NCBI RefSeq assembly: GCF_000443995.1
Contig: NZ_AUMC01000003.1
Coordinates: 803,609 to 867,608 of the forward strand
Reading direction: 5' to 3'
Source: Bacteriovorax sp. BAL6_X
GTDB taxonomy: Bacteria; Bdellovibrionota; Bacteriovoracia; Bacteriovoracales; Bacteriovoracaceae
Length of the DNA: 64,000 bases
The notes under the pieces: generated by a model
The model's database searches: none
Told to the model about the DNA's origin: nothing
The model's input: the letters and a program-made list of their open reading frames with translations, nothing else
Part shown: positions 9,728-18,993 of the stretch, one piece after another
Numbering within the stretch: position 1 is the stretch's first letter
Layout: each line of letters opens with the position of its first letter
Position numbers and translations under genes: made by a program

Positions 9728-10770
9728 TAAAAGAAAAATTCAAATATAAGACTGCACTAGTCGTTGGTGCCGGTGCATTTGGTACTTCTATTGCATCAAT
9801 TTTGGCGCATAAGTTTGAAAACGTAATTCTTAAGGTACGTTCTGAGGACATATACAAAGATATAAATGACGATCGTATCAACTCTGTTTACCTTCCAGGA
9901 ATTAAGCTAGATGCTAATATTAAGGCCATTCTAGACTGGAGTGAGCTGGAGACTAAAGAAGAAGAGAGCTTAGAGCTTATTGTTTCAGGTTTGCCTACTC
10001 ATGGTATTAGAACTTTCTTTAGTGAAAATCTCGTTCGTTTTAATAGCTATCTTGGAAAAGGGATTCCATTAATCAGTCTTTCAAAGGGGATTGATCCTGA
10101 TACACTTGAACTCAGCGATGATTTATTAAATGATTTCTTCCCACAATATCGTGATAATATCACATTCTTATCTGGTCCTAGTTTCGCGAAAGAAATTATG
10201 GAGAAGCAGATTACTCTTGTGACAATTGCCGGTCGTTCTAAAAGTGTCTTAATGGATGTTGCGGCCAAGCTTGAAACGCCATATTTTAAGGCCCTACCTA
10301 ATTATGATATTAAAGGAGTACTCTTAGGTGGTGCTCTTAAGAATGTTTTGGCCATTGCTGGCGGTATTGTCGAAGGTCTTGGCTATAATCATAATACACG
10401 TGCGGCCATGATTACTCGTGGGATTGTTGAAATGCTACGTTTCGGTAAAGTATTTAATGCACGTCCTGAAACATTTTATGGCCTAAGTGGGATGGGGGAT
10501 CTTATCCTAACGACTACAGGTGGCCTCTCTCGTAACAAGACTTTTGGACTTGAGATCGCTAAGGGAAGAAAACCCCTCGAAATCATTAATTCTCAACGAA
10601 CTGTTGTAGAGGGTTATAAAACAACGAAGGCCGCTTTCTTACTCGCCCAAAAGTATGATATCCGCGCAAGAATCTTTACTGGACTCTATGATGTTCTTTA
10701 CAATGACGCTAATGTTGAAGAAGTGTTAAAGAAGCTAATGGATGCACCAATAAAGTTTGAAATAGACTAA
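9724..10770 (+). CDS. gpsA: glycerol-3-phosphate dehydrogenase [NAD(P)+]
   Basis: 348 residues. N-terminal Rossmann motif VVGAGAFGTSIA, then SLSKGID, FLSGPSFAKE, the catalytic-lysine region IKGVLLGGALKNVLAIA, and FYGLSGMGDLILTTTG, all GpsA hallmarks. It reduces dihydroxyacetone phosphate to sn-glycerol-3-phosphate for phospholipid synthesis. Last gene of the kds operon, linking lipopolysaccharide and phospholipid precursor supply. Its TAA stop shares bases with the TAG stop of the convergent phoR (CTAA). Confidence 0.95.
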   Translation: MIKEKFKYKTALVVGAGAFGTSIASILAHKFENVILKVRSEDIYKDINDDRINSVYLPGIKLDANIKAILDWSELETKEEESLELIVSGLPTHGIRTFFSENLVRFNSYLGKGIPLISLSKGIDPDTLELSDDLLNDFFPQYRDNITFLSGPSFAKEIMEKQITLVTIAGRSKSVLMDVAAKLETPYFKALPNYDIKGVLLGGALKNVLAIAGGIVEGLGYNHNTRAAMITRGIVEMLRFGKVFNARPETFYGLSGMGDLILTTTGGLSRNKTFGLEIAKGRKPLEIINSQRTVVEGYKTTKAAFLLAQKYDIRARIFTGLYDVLYNDANVEEVLKKLMDAPIKFEID

Positions 10771-12440
10771 GGCTTAATTGGGAAGAGAACTGTAAAAGTT
10801 GTACCCTTATCAATCATACTTTCAACTTCTATTGTAGCTTTCATCTTTTGAGCAGAGTGTTTTGCAATAGCAAGACCTAGGCCCGTTCCACCTGTATTAA
10901 TACTTCGTGATTGATCGACTCTGTAAAATCTTTCAAAAATTCTAGCAATCTTATCATTCGGGATCCCAACGCCTTCATCAGTAATGGCAATATACTGATG
11001 ATTATCCCTTTGACCACTTTCAATTGTAATTAAGGTGCTTTCTTTTGAGTACTTGATTGCATTTGAAACTAAGTTTGAAATACAGTGGTAGAGTAGCTTT
11101 CCATTGGCCATGATTGTTTCAGGGCCAGCTTGAGTATAGTTGACACTCATATCCTTAGCATTGATCTTGAGTTGCTGATCGTTAATAAGAGCGTTAATAA
11201 ATGAGGGAAGATTAATTTTTTCTACTTCAATTTTTCCTTCATTCTCAATTTTTGAAAGAGAGAGGATCCCATTGATTAACTCATCAAGACGATCAACATT
11301 TTGAATAACAATATCCATAATCTCTTGCTGATCATCATCAGTATTGATGGACTTTAGAGTTTGCGTGTAGCCCTTTATAGATGTTAGGGGTGTTTTAATT
11401 TCATGAGAAACATTTTCAAAAAAATCTCTTCTCATATTATTAACATCTTGAAGTTTTGTGATGTCACTAAAGTAGAAAAGAATTTCTTTATTCTTGTTCT
11501 TCGATTCTATATCACTAATCTTAAGTTGGAATGAGTTTGTCTTGCCGCTTACTTTTGTCAGAGCAATTTGAGTGTTATGGATAAGATTTGCTTGATAACC
11601 ATACTTCTTAATAAGGTTGATAAAGTCATAGTCTCTAATAATACTAATGAGATCAGCTCCACGGTAGCGTCCATTAAATGATGCAAATGACTTTCTAAAA
11701 GCATTATTACAGAAGATGATTCTTCCTTTGCTATCTGTAACAACGACAGGATCATCAATTGAATTGATAATTACGGAATAGTATTGTTTAGTATTAAATA
11801 GATCTCTTTGTAATTTTCTTCTTTTATTGAAGCTTTTAATCGATTTTGATTCGATATAGTCCCAGTAGTCACGGCTATCTGTAGTATCGATAACACCTTT
11901 CATTCTAAAAATATGAAAGAGATTATATAGAGGCGTGAAATAGTGACGAAAGAGAAAAAACTGGCCAGCAATAAAGATAATCCCAAGAATTCCCATTGCC
12001 ATAAAGAGCTTTGAAAATACTTCCGATGAAATTAATTTTAGCGCGTCCGATTCAATTCTTAAAAATAAGGTATAACTTTTACCTTGTGAGTTAAGAACAC
12101 GATGGTGATAGATATACTTATCATCACTGTCATAACCACCAATTACAATATTTTTGAAGTCTTCAATTTTAAAGCTGGGCGCAGCGCACCTGATTGTGCG
12201 ATTTGCGTTTAAAATGTAAAATTGCGTACGTTTTGATTGTTTGTCACATATCTGAGCAATACCATCTTGGCGAATCGAATCTAATTCTTGATCAACAATT
12301 GAGTGGATAAAACTATCTTTAAAATTAATGATAAAGAATGACCCTAAAAAGAGTAGGGATATACAAAAAATTATTGTTTGATAAAAAATAATATCATTCA
12401 AAAACTTTATTTTTAAAAAGTTTAAAAAGTTATTCTTCAC
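10767..12440 (-). CDS. phoR: phosphate regulon sensor histidine kinase
   Basis: 557 residues: two transmembrane helices (about 15-38 and 140-165) enclosing a periplasmic domain of about 100 residues, a PAS domain (IDDPVVVTDSKGRIIFCNN), HisKA with phosphoacceptor about His346 in VSHEIKTPL, and HATPase_c with NLVSNAIKYS, DEGVGIP and GTGLGLAIAKH. It overlaps phoB by 11 bp. Under phosphate limitation PhoR phosphorylates PhoB. The extracytoplasmic domain is larger than in E. coli PhoR, more like the Gram-positive PhoR layout. Identity rests on operon context plus architecture. Confidence 0.88.
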   Translation of the reverse strand: MKNNFLNFLKIKFLNDIIFYQTIIFCISLLFLGSFFIINFKDSFIHSIVDQELDSIRQDGIAQICDKQSKRTQFYILNANRTIRCAAPSFKIEDFKNIVIGGYDSDDKYIYHHRVLNSQGKSYTLFLRIESDALKLISSEVFSKLFMAMGILGIIFIAGQFFLFRHYFTPLYNLFHIFRMKGVIDTTDSRDYWDYIESKSIKSFNKRRKLQRDLFNTKQYYSVIINSIDDPVVVTDSKGRIIFCNNAFRKSFASFNGRYRGADLISIIRDYDFINLIKKYGYQANLIHNTQIALTKVSGKTNSFQLKISDIESKNKNKEILFYFSDITKLQDVNNMRRDFFENVSHEIKTPLTSIKGYTQTLKSINTDDDQQEIMDIVIQNVDRLDELINGILSLSKIENEGKIEVEKINLPSFINALINDQQLKINAKDMSVNYTQAGPETIMANGKLLYHCISNLVSNAIKYSKESTLITIESGQRDNHQYIAITDEGVGIPNDKIARIFERFYRVDQSRSINTGGTGLGLAIAKHSAQKMKATIEVESMIDKGTTFTVLFPIKP

Positions 12441-13125
12441 TCTTTACTCGATATCCAATCCCACGAACTGTTTCGACCACTTTTGATTTACTCCCAAGCT
12501 TCTTCCTTAAGGCAAAGACGTGAGTATCAACAGTTCGATCAGTAACGTAGATATTTTCACCTTTTATTAGGTCAACAATTTGTTTACGTGTAAAAACCTT
12601 TCCTGGAGAAGAAATTAATACACAGAGAATTTTGAATTCTGAAACTGTGAGTTTAATTTCCTTATCATCAATAAGTGTTTTTACTCCGTCGACATCGACT
12701 TTGATGCCCATATGATTGTAAGAATTCTTATTATTGATAGGTGAACTATCGCGATGGCCTTCAACTCGTCTTTTTAGACTACTAACTCTTGCCTTAAGAA
12801 TACCGATATCAAACGGCTTTGTAATATAATCGTCAGCTCCCGCATCGAGTCCTTCAATGATTGATTCGCTTGAAGTTAATGCTGTAACAAATAGGATACC
12901 GACACTTTTTAATTTCTTAGTATTTCGAATATATTGGCATATCTGAACACCACTTAAATCCGGTAACATTCGATCCAGAACAAAGAGGTCATACTGATTG
13001 TTCTCAATGGCGTTAATGGCATCATTTCCTGTATTTGCCATGTCGTAATCAATTCCAATGGCCTTAAGATTAACCCCAATTAATTTTGCAATAGATTGTT
13101 CGTCTTCTACGATAAGTGCTTTCAT
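12430..13125 (-). CDS. phoB: phosphate regulon response regulator, OmpR/PhoB family
   Basis: 231 residues. Receiver domain with the acidic pair in VEDEQSIA, phosphoacceptor Asp in FVLDRMLPDLSG and Lys in YITKPF; then a winged-helix DNA-binding domain ending in TVRGIGYRVK, the PhoB/OmpR hallmark. It lies 8 bp downstream of phoU and overlaps phoR, as expected for a pst-pho operon. It should bind Pho boxes such as the candidate upstream of pstS. Confidence 0.9.
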   Translation of the reverse strand: MKALIVEDEQSIAKLIGVNLKAIGIDYDMANTGNDAINAIENNQYDLFVLDRMLPDLSGVQICQYIRNTKKLKSVGILFVTALTSSESIIEGLDAGADDYITKPFDIGILKARVSSLKRRVEGHRDSSPINNKNSYNHMGIKVDVDGVKTLIDDKEIKLTVSEFKILCVLISSPGKVFTRKQIVDLIKGENIYVTDRTVDTHVFALRKKLGSKSKVVETVRGIGYRVKSEE

Positions 13126-13133
13126 TACTTGCC

Positions 13134-13751
13134 TTACTGTTCCTCTGTGTGCCTTACGTCTTTACCTGACTCTAGGAAGATAATATCTTCACAAATATTT
13201 GTTGCATGATCACCGCATCTCTCAAAGATCTTTGAGACGCGAATGACTGCAAAGCCTTCATCTACTTCTGCTTTTCCATCTTTTAAAAGTTGGTAGAACT
13301 TCTTAACAAGATCTCTGTGGAGAGAGTTAACTTCGTGGTCGGCTTTGATAACATCTGTTGCCATTTGAATATTATTTGAAGCAAAGGCAATTAAGCTCTT
13401 TCTAACCATTTCAAAGACTTCAGCTTGGATGATACTACAGTGTTTCTCTTGGTTTGAAATTCGCATTAGGTAGCGTTTTAAGTTAACGGCTTCATCACCA
13501 AGTCTTTCTAATTCGGAATTGATTTTCATAATAGCAAGGGCCGTTCTAAGGTCAATTGCTGTAGGGGATTTGAGAGCAATAAATTTAAAGACATGATCAT
13601 CCACAAGCTTATGAAATTCATTAATCTCATTTTCAAGCTCATAAAGATTTTCTATTTTTGATTTTTCATCTACTGCAACGTGGAGAATCTTTTCCACAAC
13701 TGCTGCCATTTCTGTAATATCTTTTCTTAGTGTTTCAACAGTTAATTCCAT
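13134..13751 (-). CDS. phoU: phosphate signalling complex protein PhoU
   Basis: The frame extends to 13823, but the ATG at 13751 is preceded by AAGGAG at good spacing and gives 205 residues starting MELTVETLRKDIT, with no overlap of pstB. The protein is all-helical with the two PhoU repeats (ELERLGDEAVNLKRY and IFERCGDHATNICEDI), whose acidic residues bind metal. PhoU couples the Pst transporter to PhoR and dampens the regulon when phosphate is abundant. Confidence 0.93.
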   Translation of the reverse strand: MELTVETLRKDITEMAAVVEKILHVAVDEKSKIENLYELENEINEFHKLVDDHVFKFIALKSPTAIDLRTALAIMKINSELERLGDEAVNLKRYLMRISNQEKHCSIIQAEVFEMVRKSLIAFASNNIQMATDVIKADHEVNSLHRDLVKKFYQLLKDGKAEVDEGFAVIRVSKIFERCGDHATNICEDIIFLESGKDVRHTEEQ

Positions 13752-13761
13752 TGAATGCTCC

Positions 13762-14529
13762 TTAGCCAAAACGGCCAGTGATATAATCTTCTGTTTTCTT
13801 TTCTCTTGGATTTGTAAAGACATCGCTACTTAGGCCATGCTCAATAAGTTCGCCTAGGATAAAGAAGCTTGTATAGTCAGCAATACGGGCAGCTTGTTGC
13901 ATATTGTGAGTTACGACAATTACCGTGTAGTCCTTTTTAAGCTCACTCATAAGATCTTCAATCTTTCCAGTTGCAATCGGATCTAGTGCTGATGTTGGTT
14001 CATCCATTAAAACGATTGGAGGATTTGTTGCTAGTGTTCTTGCAATACAAAGCCTTTGTTGCTGACCGCCTGAAAGAGAAGTCCCTTCTTGGTGTAGCTT
14101 ATCTTTTACTTCATTCCAAAGTGCAGCCTTTGAAAGACAGTTGTAGGCTATTTCATCAAGTTCGCTTTTTTTCTTTTTACCCCAAAGTCTTGGGCCAATG
14201 ACAACATTGTCATATATACTCATGGCGGCAAATGGATTTGGCTTTTGAAAAACCATTCCGATTTTTCTGCGAATTTCAACGGGGTCTGCTGAAGGTGCAT
14301 AAATATCATTCCCTTCAAGTAGGACTTCTCCAGAAACACGCGCGCCTTGAACTTCTTCGTGAATACGATTTAGAGTTCTAATATATGTTGATTTACCACA
14401 CCCTGAAGGACCAATTATCGCATTGACCGTATTTTTATGATACTTAAGATCAATTCCTTTCACGGCGTGAAAGTCACCAAACCATGCTTGAATATTATTA
14501 ACTTCTAAAATGATATCGTTATTAGACAT
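13762..14529 (-). CDS. pstB: phosphate ABC transporter ATP-binding protein
   Basis: 255 residues with Walker [10 protein letters not shown], signature LSGGQQQR, and Walker [14 protein letters not shown]. The N-terminal block [17 protein letters not shown] and the LNRIHE segment are typical of PstB. It powers phosphate import through PstCA. Its start shares a base with the pstA stop, so the operon is tightly coupled. Confidence 0.96.
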   Translation of the reverse strand: MSNNDIILEVNNIQAWFGDFHAVKGIDLKYHKNTVNAIIGPSGCGKSTYIRTLNRIHEEVQGARVSGEVLLEGNDIYAPSADPVEIRRKIGMVFQKPNPFAAMSIYDNVVIGPRLWGKKKKSELDEIAYNCLSKAALWNEVKDKLHQEGTSLSGGQQQRLCIARTLATNPPIVLMDEPTSALDPIATGKIEDLMSELKKDYTVIVVTHNMQQAARIADYTSFFILGELIEHGLSSDVFTNPREKKTEDYITGRFG

Positions 14530-15389
14530 TATGATTTCCTCGCAAAGAATTTCTTAAGTTTCTTTGAATTGAATAAAAACTTAGCACTTAAATTTAGTCC
14601 TAGAACAATAATAATAAGTGTAAATGATCCGGCCCAAGCTTGCTGTTGCCATTCTTTATACGGACTAATTGCATAGTTATAAATTTGTACTGGAAGAGAG
14701 GCCATTGGGCCCGCTACATTATAGCTCATGTACATACTTCCAAATGCTGTAAAAAGTAGGGGAGCTGTTTCGCCTGCCGCTCGAGAAATGGCCAGAATAA
14801 CTCCTGTCATAAGAGAGTTTCTAGAACCTTTAAGAATAATATTATAAATCACTCGCCATCTTGGAAGTCCAAGAGCAAGGCCAGCTTCTCTGACGTGTCT
14901 AGGAATAAGCTTTAAGATCTCCTCAGTTGTTCTCGTTACAATCGGTAGAATTATTATACTAAGTGCAAAAGCACCGGCCAGTGCCGAGAATGATTTGAAG
15001 CTTACAACAAAGATTAAATAAGAAAAAATACCAACAACAATTGAAGGTACACCTGTTAGGAGGTCTATTGTAAATCTAAGAGAAGTTGCAATCTTACCTT
15101 TTCCGTATTCGCTTAAGTAGACACCACATAGTGTCCCAACAGGGACCGCTATGAGAGAGCCAATTGAAACCATAATAAGTGTTCCTAAAATGGCATGTCT
15201 CATTCCGCCACCAACTTCACCAACTGGTTTTGGATCATTTAAAAAGAAATCGAGGCTAATTGAAGTAGATCCCTTTTGCAGAAGAAAAATAAAGACGAGA
15301 ATTAAAGGAAGAATGACAAGTAGAGCAGAGAGAACGAGTAGTCCCTTGAAAACTTGATTTTTTATAATTCGACTTTTTGAGATTTTCAT
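14529..15389 (-). CDS. pstA: phosphate ABC transporter permease
   Basis: 286 residues with six predicted transmembrane helices and the ABC-permease EAA loop ([16 protein letters not shown]...). [18 protein letters not shown] near the end is the PstA signature. It forms the membrane channel with PstC. Start and stop overlap the flanking pst genes by a few bases. Confidence 0.95.
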   Translation of the reverse strand: MKISKSRIIKNQVFKGLLVLSALLVILPLILVFIFLLQKGSTSISLDFFLNDPKPVGEVGGGMRHAILGTLIMVSIGSLIAVPVGTLCGVYLSEYGKGKIATSLRFTIDLLTGVPSIVVGIFSYLIFVVSFKSFSALAGAFALSIIILPIVTRTTEEILKLIPRHVREAGLALGLPRWRVIYNIILKGSRNSLMTGVILAISRAAGETAPLLFTAFGSMYMSYNVAGPMASLPVQIYNYAISPYKEWQQQAWAGSFTLIIIVLGLNLSAKFLFNSKKLKKFFARKS

Positions 15390-16327
15390 TTAGAAACTCC
15401 CTTCGTTTGTTTCCATACAATTGTTCGTGCAACAAGGTTAACGACAAAAGTAACAACAAAAAGAAGTAGTCCAACTAGGCATAGAGCTGAAAGGTGTAGA
15501 TCACTTTCTGCTTCTGCATATTCATTTGCCATAACGGAGGCCATTGTTGAGGCCGGGGCAAAAATTGATTTTGAAATTTGTGGAGTATTTCCAATTACCA
15601 TAGCAACGGCCATTGTCTCTCCAAGTGCACGTCCTAGACCTAGAACGAGTGCTCCAACAATTCCTGAAAAACTTGGCCTTAATACTGCGATCTTGATCAT
15701 TTCAAACTTTGTTGCACCTAGACCTAAGGCCGCTTCCTTGTGGAGAATATTAATTGAACGAAAGACTTCACGAGCAACTGAAGTAATAGTCGGAATAATC
15801 ATAATTGCCAAAATAATTGAGGCCGTAAGAATACCAATTCCAAAGCTTGGACCTTGAAAGAGAGGTAGAAAACCAAGTGTTGCTTTAAGTGCCGGAGTAA
15901 GCATTTCTTTTACAAATGGAGCGAGATAGTATAGGCCCCAGAGTCCAAAGATTATACTAGGGACGGCAGCGATTAGTTCAACGAAAGTTCCTAGAATACC
16001 CGAAATACCTTTTGGAAGATATTCTGTAATAAACAGTGCCACTGAAATACTAACTGGACCTGCAATAAGTAGAGCTAGTAGAGAAGTAACTACTGTACCA
16101 AAGATAAATGGTAGTGCACCAAATTCATCATCAATAGGATTCCAAAAGTCATCTGTGATGAATTTAAAACCAAATTCACTAAATGCCTCACGACTAGCGT
16201 AGAATAGCTGACCAACCATAAGTATTAGCAGAACAATGACAATAAGAGAAAAGAATCGAAGTGTTATATAGGCCAACTTATCCTGTTTTGAAGGAGAAGC
16301 TGGCCTTAATTTTTTAAGTATGTTCAT
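15386..16327 (-). CDS. pstC: phosphate ABC transporter permease
   Basis: The frame is open back to 16429 inside pstS, but the ATG at 16327 overlaps the pstS stop (TAATG), yielding 313 residues beginning MNILKKLRPASPSKQ. Six transmembrane segments; EAALGLGATKFEMIK is the EAA loop and GRALGETMAVAMVIGN the PstC signature. Length is normal for PstC with this start, whereas the longer version would add a non-homologous basic tail. Confidence 0.94.
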   Translation of the reverse strand: MNILKKLRPASPSKQDKLAYITLRFFSLIVIVLLILMVGQLFYASREAFSEFGFKFITDDFWNPIDDEFGALPFIFGTVVTSLLALLIAGPVSISVALFITEYLPKGISGILGTFVELIAAVPSIIFGLWGLYYLAPFVKEMLTPALKATLGFLPLFQGPSFGIGILTASIILAIMIIPTITSVAREVFRSINILHKEAALGLGATKFEMIKIAVLRPSFSGIVGALVLGLGRALGETMAVAMVIGNTPQISKSIFAPASTMASVMANEYAEAESDLHLSALCLVGLLLFVVTFVVNLVARTIVWKQTKGVSK

Positions 16328-17322
16328 TAAAGAGATTTTACCCTTTCTAATACCTTTTTGGAAAGTTCTGTAGGTAGTGGAGCGTAGTAAAGTTCTTTTG
16401 CATAACTTTGACCTTTGCTGATTGCCCATTCGACAAATTTATATATCTCAACCTGTTTTAGATCTTTTTCTACCATCGGAAGAAGAATATAAGTAAGGGC
16501 ACTAATAGGGTACGAGTCTTTGGCACTGCTGTTGATTAGTGAACCAGTTAATTCTTTTCCTTCAGTTTTGAATTCTTTGGCCGATGCCGAAACTGCCTCA
16601 ACTGTTGGATTGATATAAAGACCAGCTTTGTTTTTAAGAGCAACTGTTTTTATATTATTCTTTCTTGCGTGGGCAAGGTCCATATAAGTGATTGAACCCT
16701 TCGTGTTACTTACAATTGAAGTTACACCATCATTTCCTTTGGCCCCAACTCCTGTTGGCCAGCGAAGTGACTTTCCTGTTCCAACTCTTTGCTTCCATTC
16801 TGTGCTTACTTCCACAAGGTAGTCAGCAAAATTCTTAGTTGTTCCTGAACCATCTGCACGACGAACAACAAGGATGTCGTCTGAAGGAAGTTTGACTCCA
16901 GGGTTCAGAGCTAATATTTGAGCAGCATTCCACTTAGTTATTTTACCTAGGTAGATATCAGCAAGTGTTGGCCCATCTAGCTTTAGTTGGTCAGGTACTT
17001 GAGGATGGTTATAAGCGATAGCAACGGCTCCTAGAACCATTGGTACGTGAAGAACTGGCCATTTTGCTTTCTTCTTATCCTTTGCTTTCATTGGAGCATC
17101 TGAAGCACCAAAATCAACTGTTTCTTTTAGAAGCTGGCGAATACCTCCACCTGAGCCAATTGGTTGATAGTTAAATTGAACCTCTGGATTAATTTTTGAA
17201 TACTCTGAAAACCATTTTGAATATATTGCGTATGGAAAAGATGCTCCAGCGGCATTAATCTTTAAAGCGAATGTGCTTGTACTTGCCAGTAACAGGCAGA
17301 GTGCAACTATTCTCTTAATCAT
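16327..17322 (-). CDS. pstS: phosphate-binding periplasmic protein
   Basis: 331 residues with a signal peptide (about 1-19, ending TFALKINAAG). Phosphate-binding blocks are visible: INAAGASFPYAIY, GSGGGIRQLL, DFGASDAPM, and VVRRADGSGTTKNF. It delivers phosphate to PstCAB. First gene of a seven-gene minus-strand run pstS to phoR. ATGTGTGTCTCC leads the gene on the plus strand, that is a GGAGACACAC Shine-Dalgarno region before the start. Confidence 0.95.
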   Translation of the reverse strand: MIKRIVALCLLLASTSTFALKINAAGASFPYAIYSKWFSEYSKINPEVQFNYQPIGSGGGIRQLLKETVDFGASDAPMKAKDKKKAKWPVLHVPMVLGAVAIAYNHPQVPDQLKLDGPTLADIYLGKITKWNAAQILALNPGVKLPSDDILVVRRADGSGTTKNFADYLVEVSTEWKQRVGTGKSLRWPTGVGAKGNDGVTSIVSNTKGSITYMDLAHARKNNIKTVALKNKAGLYINPTVEAVSASAKEFKTEGKELTGSLINSSAKDSYPISALTYILLPMVEKDLKQVEIYKFVEWAISKGQSYAKELYYAPLPTELSKKVLERVKSL

Positions 17323-17370
17323 GTGTGTCTCCTAAACTCAGTGTTTTATTGAATTTAGCACATGGTAAAT

Positions 17371-17398
17371 ATGGTGTTTATTAAGATTTTGTTAAAAA
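17371..17398 (-). promoter_or_regulatory. candidate Pho box upstream of pstS
   Basis: On the minus strand TTTAACA-AAAT-CTTAATA forms two loosely similar 7-mers spaced by 4 bp, an 11-bp repeat period like known PhoB/PhoP boxes (CTGTCAT- or TTAACA-type). It lies 50-75 bp upstream of the pstS start. The match is weak and the site overlaps the T-rich tail of the preceding terminator. Confidence 0.3.
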
Positions 17399-17418
17399 AT
17401 GGGCGACGTTGTCGCCCC
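17395..17418 (-). terminator. rho-independent terminator of the 71-residue gene
   Basis: Plus strand GGGCGAC-GTT-GTCGCCC forms a 7-bp GC-rich stem with 3-base loop; on the minus strand it is followed by ATTTTTTAAC. It lies 7 bp downstream of the stop of the small gene at 17425 and insulates it from pstS. Confidence 0.85.
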
Positions 17419-17424
17419 GCGTGA

Positions 17425-17640
17425 TTATTGTAATGTATTTGAAACGTAAAGTCGGAAGGACTTGTCTTGATTACGACGGATCGTACAGATTCCTTCTTCT
17501 CTTTTGTTTATGAGAAAATCGTAGTACTCAGGTAGAGTGTCTTGAATTTCTAAAATTGATTTACCTTCGTGTTCACCAAAATCGATAAAGACGTTTTCTT
17601 CTGCGATAATTCCCGTTACCGGGCTTACTTCGTTGGCCAT
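17425..17640 (-). CDS. stand-alone ExoX-C-like small protein (putative)
   Basis: 71 residues. The central part (FIDFGEHEGKSILEI ... LPEYYDFLINK) resembles the small C-terminal fold of exonuclease X-type and related proteins, whose pattern is FGKHKGK...I...Y..WL. Here no nuclease domain is attached. It has AGGGAGG just upstream of the ATG (strong Shine-Dalgarno) and its own terminator, so it is a real monocistronic gene. Function unknown; nucleic-acid contact is only suggested by the family resemblance. Confidence 0.6.
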   Translation of the reverse strand: MANEVSPVTGIIAEENVFIDFGEHEGKSILEIQDTLPEYYDFLINKREEGICTIRRNQDKSFRLYVSNTLQ

Positions 17641-17758
17641 GTTCCCTCCCTAGAATCTGGCAAATGTTGAATTTAAATATATGTAATAAAAATATATTAA
17701 CCTTAGTCCTTGGTTACTTATAATTGTGAAATATTTAAAACGTTATGAAAAGTTTTTT

Positions 17759-18769
17759 TTACTTGACTGAAGTTGTAAAGAAATTACGAAAATAATTAAT
17801 GATAATCTTAAACTCGTGAGGGTAATCCTTACCAATATGTGAACGCACTTTCTCTAAGGCATCAAAGATTGTAAGGGCCTCTCGGTAGGGGCGTGGAGAG
17901 ATCATTGCCGCTACAATATCACAAATATTTACCATGATTGTTTCAAAACCTGTAACAGTTAAATTTTTTAAGTACTGGTTGTCTGAGTCGTACTTATCTA
18001 AAATACTGAACGTGTGATGATTTTCAATAACCTTCATATGGGCCGGACTTAATTGAATTCTTCCTTGTAGTATACGGGCCGAAATAATCGGGTGTTTTGC
18101 AAGAAGTACCTTATCCATTTCTGAAAGATTTTCCTTATCGTACTTATCAATTGGAATGGCCGACATTCCAATATCTTTAAAGTAGCTCGTGATAAAAAAA
18201 TTCTCGATATCCTTATCATTATATAGTTGTGACGTCTTTAAAATCCCCACAAGAAAAATAGATGAAAGTAGGGGCTGTGCAAAAATATAGTGGTGGCCCT
18301 GGGCCGCAAAATATCGATAAAGTGCCTCGTGCATTTTTGTATTCTTAATCAAGAAAGACGCCAAAACTTTTAGACTTTGGTATTGCAAATTAAGTGCACT
18401 ATCATCTGTAGGGTCTTCAAAGAGATAACGAAGATTGATAGTTATAAGATTTAATTGATTCTTACAATTTTGGTAAGTATCACCCATAGAAAATGAGCGA
18501 GTTACTTGTCTAAGAGAGTCTTGTTGTAATTCTTTAAGCTCTTGTCTTTGCTCTGTTGTAGCGAAAACAATAGTATGACCTTTTTCAATCATCTCTTTAA
18601 GTGTGTCATTTGATACATATGTTCCACGGTAGAGATTGTGCTTAAATTTTCCATCCTCGAAGATATAGACATCACATGGTGTTGTTGGAATATTAAACAG
18701 CTCCCTAATAGTAAAAGGGGTTAAGTTTAAGGCCAAATGTGATTTACGGAAGATATCCTCTGCTTTCAT
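17759..18769 (-). CDS. degenerate HD-GYP-domain protein
   Basis: 336 residues. The C-terminal half follows the HD-GYP pattern: YFKDIGM in place of LLHDIGK, LLAKHPIISARIL, VIENHH, then CDIVAAMISPRPYREAL. The His of the HD pair is Lys, and the GYP motif is absent (HHTFSILDKYDS instead of HHE-DGSGYP). Cyclic-di-GMP hydrolysis is therefore doubtful; a sensory or ligand-binding role is more likely. The N-terminal half (about 1-150) has no recognised domain. Bdellovibrionota carry many such degenerate proteins (general knowledge). Confidence 0.75.
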   Translation of the reverse strand: MKAEDIFRKSHLALNLTPFTIRELFNIPTTPCDVYIFEDGKFKHNLYRGTYVSNDTLKEMIEKGHTIVFATTEQRQELKELQQDSLRQVTRSFSMGDTYQNCKNQLNLITINLRYLFEDPTDDSALNLQYQSLKVLASFLIKNTKMHEALYRYFAAQGHHYIFAQPLLSSIFLVGILKTSQLYNDKDIENFFITSYFKDIGMSAIPIDKYDKENLSEMDKVLLAKHPIISARILQGRIQLSPAHMKVIENHHTFSILDKYDSDNQYLKNLTVTGFETIMVNICDIVAAMISPRPYREALTIFDALEKVRSHIGKDYPHEFKIIINYFRNFFTTSVK

Positions 18770-18993
18770 AGTTCATATTATAGCTTAAGTCGCTAAAATC
18801 ATTAAATACCAAGAATAATAGGCAATATTTCGCAATTTTTTTAATTAATAGAAAAAGCCTTAGCTTATAAGTTAAGCACTCGAAATTAATAGAAATTAAA
18901 GGCTATTTTGAATAAGTCTCGAATTAATTAACTAAGTTGCTATATTGAATTGATAGAACGAATGTTGAGCTAATTTTGACAAGTGAGAAGGCC

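Noticed and set aside
16328..16429. Upstream extension of pstC into pstS
   Set aside because: Basic, non-homologous, and inside pstS; the TAATG junction at 16327 is the natural start.
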